Shown here: positions 48,756 through 52,285 of the stretch, piece by piece | Layout of the letters: each line of letters begins with the position of its first letter | Numbering within the stretch: position 1 is the stretch's first letter | Assembly (NCBI GenBank): GCA_964533585.1 | Contig: CAZHMM010000009.1 | Coordinates: forward strand, 1-52,285 | Reading direction: 5' to 3' | DNA length: 52,285 nt | Source of the DNA: Elioraea sp964533585 | GTDB taxonomy: Bacteria > Pseudomonadota > Alphaproteobacteria > Acetobacterales > Acetobacteraceae | The notes under the pieces: model-generated | Seen by the model: the letters and a program-made list of their open reading frames with translations, nothing else | Database searches by the model: none | Told to the model about the DNA's origin: nothing | Translations under genes and position numbers: made by a program

Positions 48756-49658
48756 ATGGCGGAGATTACCGCAGCACTGGTCAAGGAACTGCGCGAGAAG
48801 ACCGGCGCGGGCATGATGGACTGCAAGCGGGCGCTGTCCGAGACCGGCGGCGACCTGGAGGCGGCGATCGACTGGCTGCGCAAGAAGGGCCTGTCGGCGG
48901 CGGCGAAGAAGGCCGGCCGCACCGCGGCCGAGGGGCTGGTCGGGGTCAAGGCCGAGGGCAGCCGCGCGGCAATCGTCGAGGTGAATGCCGAGACCGACTT
49001 CGTCGCCCGCAACGAGACCTTCCAGGACTTCGTCGCCACGGGCGCGGCACTGGCGCTCGAAGCCGCCGGCGATGTCGAGGCGCTGAAGGGCAAGCCCTTC
49101 CCCGGCACGGGCCGGACGGTGGCCGAGGAGCTGACGCACCTGATCGCCACGATCGGCGAGAACATGGCGATCCGGCGCACGGCGATGCTGTCGGTGCCGA
49201 AGGGCGTGGTGGCGACCTATGTGCACTCGGCGCTCAAGCCCGAGCTCGGGCGGATCGGCGTGCTGGTCGCGCTGGTCGGCGAGCCGGGCGAGGCGCTCGC
49301 CGCGCTCGGCCGTCAGGTCGGCATGCATGTCGCCGCCGCCCGGCCCGAGTTCCTCGACATCGGCTCGGTCGATCCGGCGGCGCTGGCGCGCGAGAAGGCG
49401 GTGCTCGCCGAGCAGGCGCGCGCCTCGGGCAAGCCCGAGGCGATCATCGAGAAGATGGTCGAGGGCCGGGTGCGCAAGTACTACGAGGAGGTCGTGCTGC
49501 TCGAGCAGGTCTGGGTGCATGACGGCGAGAGCCGGGTGAAGGACGTGGTGAAGAAGGCGGGCGCCCAGCTTGCCGGGTTCGTCCGCTTCCAGCTCGGCGA
49601 GGGCATCGAGAAGGAGGCCGCCGACTTCGCGGCCGAGGTCGCGGCAGCGGCGCGCTGA
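48756..49658 (+). CDS. tsf: Translation elongation factor Ts
   Basis: A 300-residue guanine-nucleotide exchange factor for EF-Tu. The N-terminal UBA-like domain (ALVKELREKTGAGMMDCKRAL) and the core motif VEVNAETDFVARNETF are clear. The C-terminal KYYEEVVLLEQVWVHD also matches. It lies 26 bp after rpsB, the standard pairing. Confidence 0.97.
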   Translation: MAEITAALVKELREKTGAGMMDCKRALSETGGDLEAAIDWLRKKGLSAAAKKAGRTAAEGLVGVKAEGSRAAIVEVNAETDFVARNETFQDFVATGAALALEAAGDVEALKGKPFPGTGRTVAEELTHLIATIGENMAIRRTAMLSVPKGVVATYVHSALKPELGRIGVLVALVGEPGEALAALGRQVGMHVAAARPEFLDIGSVDPAALAREKAVLAEQARASGKPEAIIEKMVEGRVRKYYEEVVLLEQVWVHDGESRVKDVVKKAGAQLAGFVRFQLGEGIEKEAADFAAEVAAAAR

Positions 49659-49765
49659 GGGCCGCCGCGATGCCGGCAGCGGGGATGCCCGAGGCGGCAA
49701 TCCGCCCTACACTGGCATCCCCGCCCGAGTCCGGCCCCGCCGCACCGCAGAAGGACGCCCGCTTC

Positions 49766-50494
49766 ATGGAGGATGCGCCCCGCTACCGACGCGTGCTCCT
49801 GAAGGTGTCGGGCGAGGCGCTGATGGGCAAGCGCGACTACGGCATCTGCACCGAGACCGTCGGGCGCATCGCCGAGGACGTGCGCGCGGTGGTCGCCCTC
49901 GGGGTCGAGGTCTGCCTGGTGATCGGCGGCGGCAACATCTTCCGCGGCGTGTCCGGCGCGGCGGCGGGTATGGAGCGCGCCTCCGCCGACTACATGGGCA
50001 TGCTGGCGACCGTGCTGAACGCCCTCGCGCTGCAGAACGCGCTCGAGCGGCTCGAGGTCCACACACGGGTGCAGTCGGCGATCCCGATGAGCTCGGTCTG
50101 CGAGCCCTATATCCGCCGCCGCGCGATCCGCCACATGGAGAAGGGGCGGGTGGTGATCTTCGCCGCCGGCACCGGCAACCCGTTCTTCACCACCGACACC
50201 GCCGCCGCGCTGCGCGCGGTCGAGATGGGCTGCGAGGCCCTGCTCAAGGGCACGCAGGTGGACGGCGTCTATTCCGCCGATCCGCGCAAGGACCCCGGCG
50301 CACGGCGCTACGAGCGGCTGACCTATCTCGACGTGCTGGCGCGCGATCTCGGGGTGATGGACGCTTCGGCCATCAGCCTGGCGCGCGAGAACGGCCTGCC
50401 GATCGTGGTATTCTCGATCCACGAACCGGGCGCCTTCGCCGACGTGTTGCGCGGCCGCGGCACCTTCACCATCGTCACCGACGCGCCGGGCTGA
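49766..50494 (+). CDS. pyrH: Uridylate kinase (UMP kinase)
   Basis: A 242-residue hexameric UMP kinase of the amino-acid-kinase fold. The segments are RVLLKVSGEALMG (ATP lysine), VIGGGNIFRG, ADYMGMLATVLNALALQ and FAAGTGNPFFTTDTAAALRA, then GTQVDGVYSADPRKDP. ATG at 49766 with AAGGA is chosen; the open frame from 49670 adds a low-complexity Pro/Ala extension. Confidence 0.96.
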   Translation: MEDAPRYRRVLLKVSGEALMGKRDYGICTETVGRIAEDVRAVVALGVEVCLVIGGGNIFRGVSGAAAGMERASADYMGMLATVLNALALQNALERLEVHTRVQSAIPMSSVCEPYIRRRAIRHMEKGRVVIFAAGTGNPFFTTDTAAALRAVEMGCEALLKGTQVDGVYSADPRKDPGARRYERLTYLDVLARDLGVMDASAISLARENGLPIVVFSIHEPGAFADVLRGRGTFTIVTDAPG

Positions 50495-50539
50495 CGAGAC
50501 AGCCGATGCGCGAGCCCTGAGACCGGAGGGGAGACAGGA

Positions 50540-51115
50540 ATGGCCAAGGCCCCGCCCACGCTCGAGCAGATCACCGGCGACCTGCGCCGGCGGATGGATG
50601 GCGCGCTCGACACGCTGAAGAAGGAGTTCGCCGGGCTGCGCACCGGCCGGGCGAGCCCGGCGCTGCTCGAGCCGATCAAGGTCGAGGTGTACGGCACCGA
50701 GATGCCGATCACCCAGGTTGGCACAATCGGCGTGCCGGAGCCGCGCATGCTGACGGTCCAGGTGTGGGACCGCGCCGCCGTCTCCTCGGTCGAGAAGGCG
50801 ATCCGCGATGCCGGGCTCGGACTGAACCCGGCGAGCGACGGCCAGACCGTGCGCGTCCCCCTGCCGCCCCTGACGACCGAGCGGCGCGTCGAACTCGCCA
50901 AGCTCGCCGGCAGATACGCCGAAGCCGCCCGCGTGGCGATCCGCGCGATCCGCCGCGACGGCAACGAGACGCTCAAGAAGCTCGAGAAGGATCATGAGAT
51001 CGGCCAGGACGTGCATCGCGACTGGGCCGATGAGGTGCAGAAGCTGACCGACGCCTACATCCGCAAGGTGGACGAGGCGCTGGCCGCCAAGGAAGCCGAC
51101 ATCAAGCAGCCCTGA
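50540..51115 (+). CDS. frr: Ribosome recycling factor
   Basis: A 191-residue factor that splits post-termination ribosomes with EF-G. The family markers are LRTGRASPALLEPIKVEVYG, QVGTIGVPEPRML, and VPLPPLTTERRVELAKLA. The ATG has GGAGGGGAGA upstream. The gene follows pyrH, the usual order. Confidence 0.97.
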   Translation: MAKAPPTLEQITGDLRRRMDGALDTLKKEFAGLRTGRASPALLEPIKVEVYGTEMPITQVGTIGVPEPRMLTVQVWDRAAVSSVEKAIRDAGLGLNPASDGQTVRVPLPPLTTERRVELAKLAGRYAEAARVAIRAIRRDGNETLKKLEKDHEIGQDVHRDWADEVQKLTDAYIRKVDEALAAKEADIKQP

Positions 51116-51140
51116 CCGCGCACCGCCAGCCCCCCGGCCG

Positions 51141-51890
51141 ATGAACGCCCCCCTCCCGATCGCCTCCGCCGCGGCGCTGGCCGCGCCGCCACTCGCGCGG
51201 CACGTGGCGATCATCATGGACGGCAACCGGCGCTGGGCTGCGCGCCGCGGCCTGCCCGCGCTCGCCGGCCACCGCGAGGGGGCCGAGGCCGCGCGCCGGG
51301 CGGTCGATGCCGCGCTCGCGCAGGGCGTGCCCTGGCTGACCCTCTATGCCTTCTCGTCCGAGAACTGGCGCCGCCCGGCCGAGGAGGTGGGCGGGCTGAT
51401 GGGGCTGCTGCGCCAGGGGATCGAGCGGCACTGGACGGAGATGATCCGGCGCGGCGTGCGGCTGCGCATGATCGGCGACCGCGACCGCCTCGATTCGGGC
51501 ATGCGCGAGGCGATCGAGCGGGCCGAGCGGAACTCGATCGCGAATACCAGGCTCAATCTGGTGATCGCGCTCTCCTATGGCGGGCGGTCGGAGATCGCCG
51601 GCGCCGCCCGGCGGCTCGCCCGCGCGGTCGCGGAGGGGCGGCTCTCCCCGGACTCGGTGGACGAGCTCGGCTTTGCCCGCTTTCTCGAGACCGACGGCAT
51701 GCCCGACCCCGACCTTGTCATCCGCACCTCGGGCGAGCAGCGGATCTCGAATTTCCTGCTGTGGCAGTCCGCCTATGCCGAGTTCGTCTTCCTCGACGTG
51801 CTCTGGCCCGATTTCGGCCCGCAGCATCTCGCCCAGGCGCTCTCCGCCTTCGCCGCGCGGGAGCGACGCTATGGCGCGCGCCCGGGCTGA
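51141..51890 (+). CDS. uppS: Isoprenyl transferase (undecaprenyl diphosphate synthase)
   Basis: A 249-residue cis-prenyltransferase making the undecaprenyl carrier for cell wall synthesis. The motifs are HVAIIMDGNRRWA (catalytic Asp27), TLYAFSSENWRRP, LNLVIALSYGGRSEI, and DPDLVIRTSGEQRISNFLLWQ with the final LWPDF. It overlaps the next gene by 20 bp. Confidence 0.96.
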   Translation: MNAPLPIASAAALAAPPLARHVAIIMDGNRRWAARRGLPALAGHREGAEAARRAVDAALAQGVPWLTLYAFSSENWRRPAEEVGGLMGLLRQGIERHWTEMIRRGVRLRMIGDRDRLDSGMREAIERAERNSIANTRLNLVIALSYGGRSEIAGAARRLARAVAEGRLSPDSVDELGFARFLETDGMPDPDLVIRTSGEQRISNFLLWQSAYAEFVFLDVLWPDFGPQHLAQALSAFAARERRYGARPG

Positions 51891-52251
51891 GCCCGACCGC
51901 CCGTTCCGCATGACGGCAGACGCGGCCGGACGCTGGAGCGATCTCGGCAAGCGCGCGCTCTCCGCCGCGGTGCTGGGGCCGATCGCGCTGGCCGCGATCT
52001 GGTTCGGCGCCGAATGGTTCATGCTGCTCGTCGCCGTCGGCACGGCGGTGCTCGCGTGGGAGTGGGTGCATCTGTGCGGGGCCCGGCTGCGGGCCTTCCC
52101 CGGCCTCACGGTGCCGCTCGCGCTGCTGGCGGCGGGACTCGCCTCCGTGGCGGGGGCGTGGCTCGCGGCGCTCGCGTGGCCGGCGATGGTCTACTTGGCA
52201 CTGCTGGCCGCGATGCGGCCGAAGGAGAAGTCCGATGAACACGACGCCTGA
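51871..52251 (+). pseudogene. cdsA: cdsA 5' fragment (phosphatidate cytidylyltransferase), prematurely ended
   Basis: The 126-residue frame starts in the uppS tail with GGAG seven bases upstream. It shows the CdsA-like opening DLGKRALSAAVLGPIALAAIWF and LAWEWVHLC, with three or four hydrophobic segments. CdsA is normally about 270 residues, and its diagnostic C-terminal signature is missing: after MVYLALLAAMRPKEK the frame stops at 52249. No other frame continues CdsA. Either the gene is broken by an insertion or rearrangement, or the contig end is chimeric. Position after uppS supports the identity. Confidence 0.65.
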
Positions 52252-52285
52252 GCAGCGGGCGCGGCTGCGGGAGCTGGCCGAGAAG
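52235..52285 (+). CDS. 5' end of an unidentified gene, cut by the window edge
   Basis: Seventeen codons, MNTTPEQRARLRELAEK, from an ATG with GAAGGAG seven bases upstream, so it looks like a genuine translation start. The opening is reminiscent of short phage or mobile-element proteins that begin TPEQ..RLRELAEKATPGPW, but too little is visible to name it. It overlaps the end of the cdsA fragment by 17 bp. Confidence 0.4.
   Translation, partial: MNTTPEQRARLRELAEK

Overview
The window is a GC-rich (roughly 70%), densely coding stretch of an alphaproteobacterial chromosome, most likely Rhodospirillales or Acetobacteraceae-like. The evidence is the synteny tig-clpP-clpX-lon-hup, then tRNAs, then a contiguous nuoA-N operon followed by birA-coaX-rnj-DUF1467-proS-lolC-lolD. 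A three-gene pntAA-pntAB-pntB transhydrogenase, an rpsB-tsf-pyrH-frr-uppS-cdsA block and a small RNA resembling the alphaproteobacterial mmgR/suhB family agree with this. A run of 100 N at 4580-4679 shows that this is a scaffolded draft. Placement is by gene order and protein appearance only; no database search was possible.

Layout. 1-3.2 kb: a PLP aminotransferase converging on a long-chain acyl-CoA ligase, with a nested palindromic repeat between them. 3.2-6 kb: an M3 oligopeptidase (pepF) and an ABC1/UbiB-type kinase, both cut by the assembly gap. 6-9.4 kb (minus strand): malate synthase G and a secreted alpha/beta hydrolase. 9.5-12.5 kb: proton-translocating transhydrogenase. 12.5-14.3 kb: a PPOX/FMN-type protein overlapping tail to tail with a transglutaminase-like protease. 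14.4-21.3 kb: tRNA-Leu, trigger factor, ClpP, ClpX, Lon and HU, a protein-quality-control block ending in clear intrinsic terminators. 21.3-22.7 kb: a DUF4344 putative metallopeptidase gene interrupted by one in-frame amber codon. 22.8-37.5 kb: tRNA-Val, tRNA-Asp and the 14-gene respiratory complex I operon. 37.5-41 kb: biotin ligase, type III pantothenate kinase, RNase J and a DUF1467 membrane protein, chained to nuo by start/stop overlaps. 41-45.9 kb: a 330-bp intergenic region with a perfect FNR-type box and the sRNA candidate, a small exported protein, proS, lolCD and panE. 46-47.7 kb: a subtilisin-like protease plus a small propeptide-like (I9-type) protein. 47.9-52.3 kb: translation and envelope genes ending in a cdsA fragment that stops early at the window edge.

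Functionally this is mostly core housekeeping: proteolysis, aerobic respiration, redox balancing (glyoxylate bypass next to transhydrogenase), translation, and lipoprotein and lipid biogenesis. I see no CRISPR array, insertion sequence, complete prophage or defence island. The most unusual items are the sRNA candidate with its anti-Shine-Dalgarno stretch, the FNR-type box at 40935, the protease with both an in-cis and an in-trans propeptide-like module, the amber-split DUF4344 gene, and the truncated cdsA abutting a gene start that looks phage-like.
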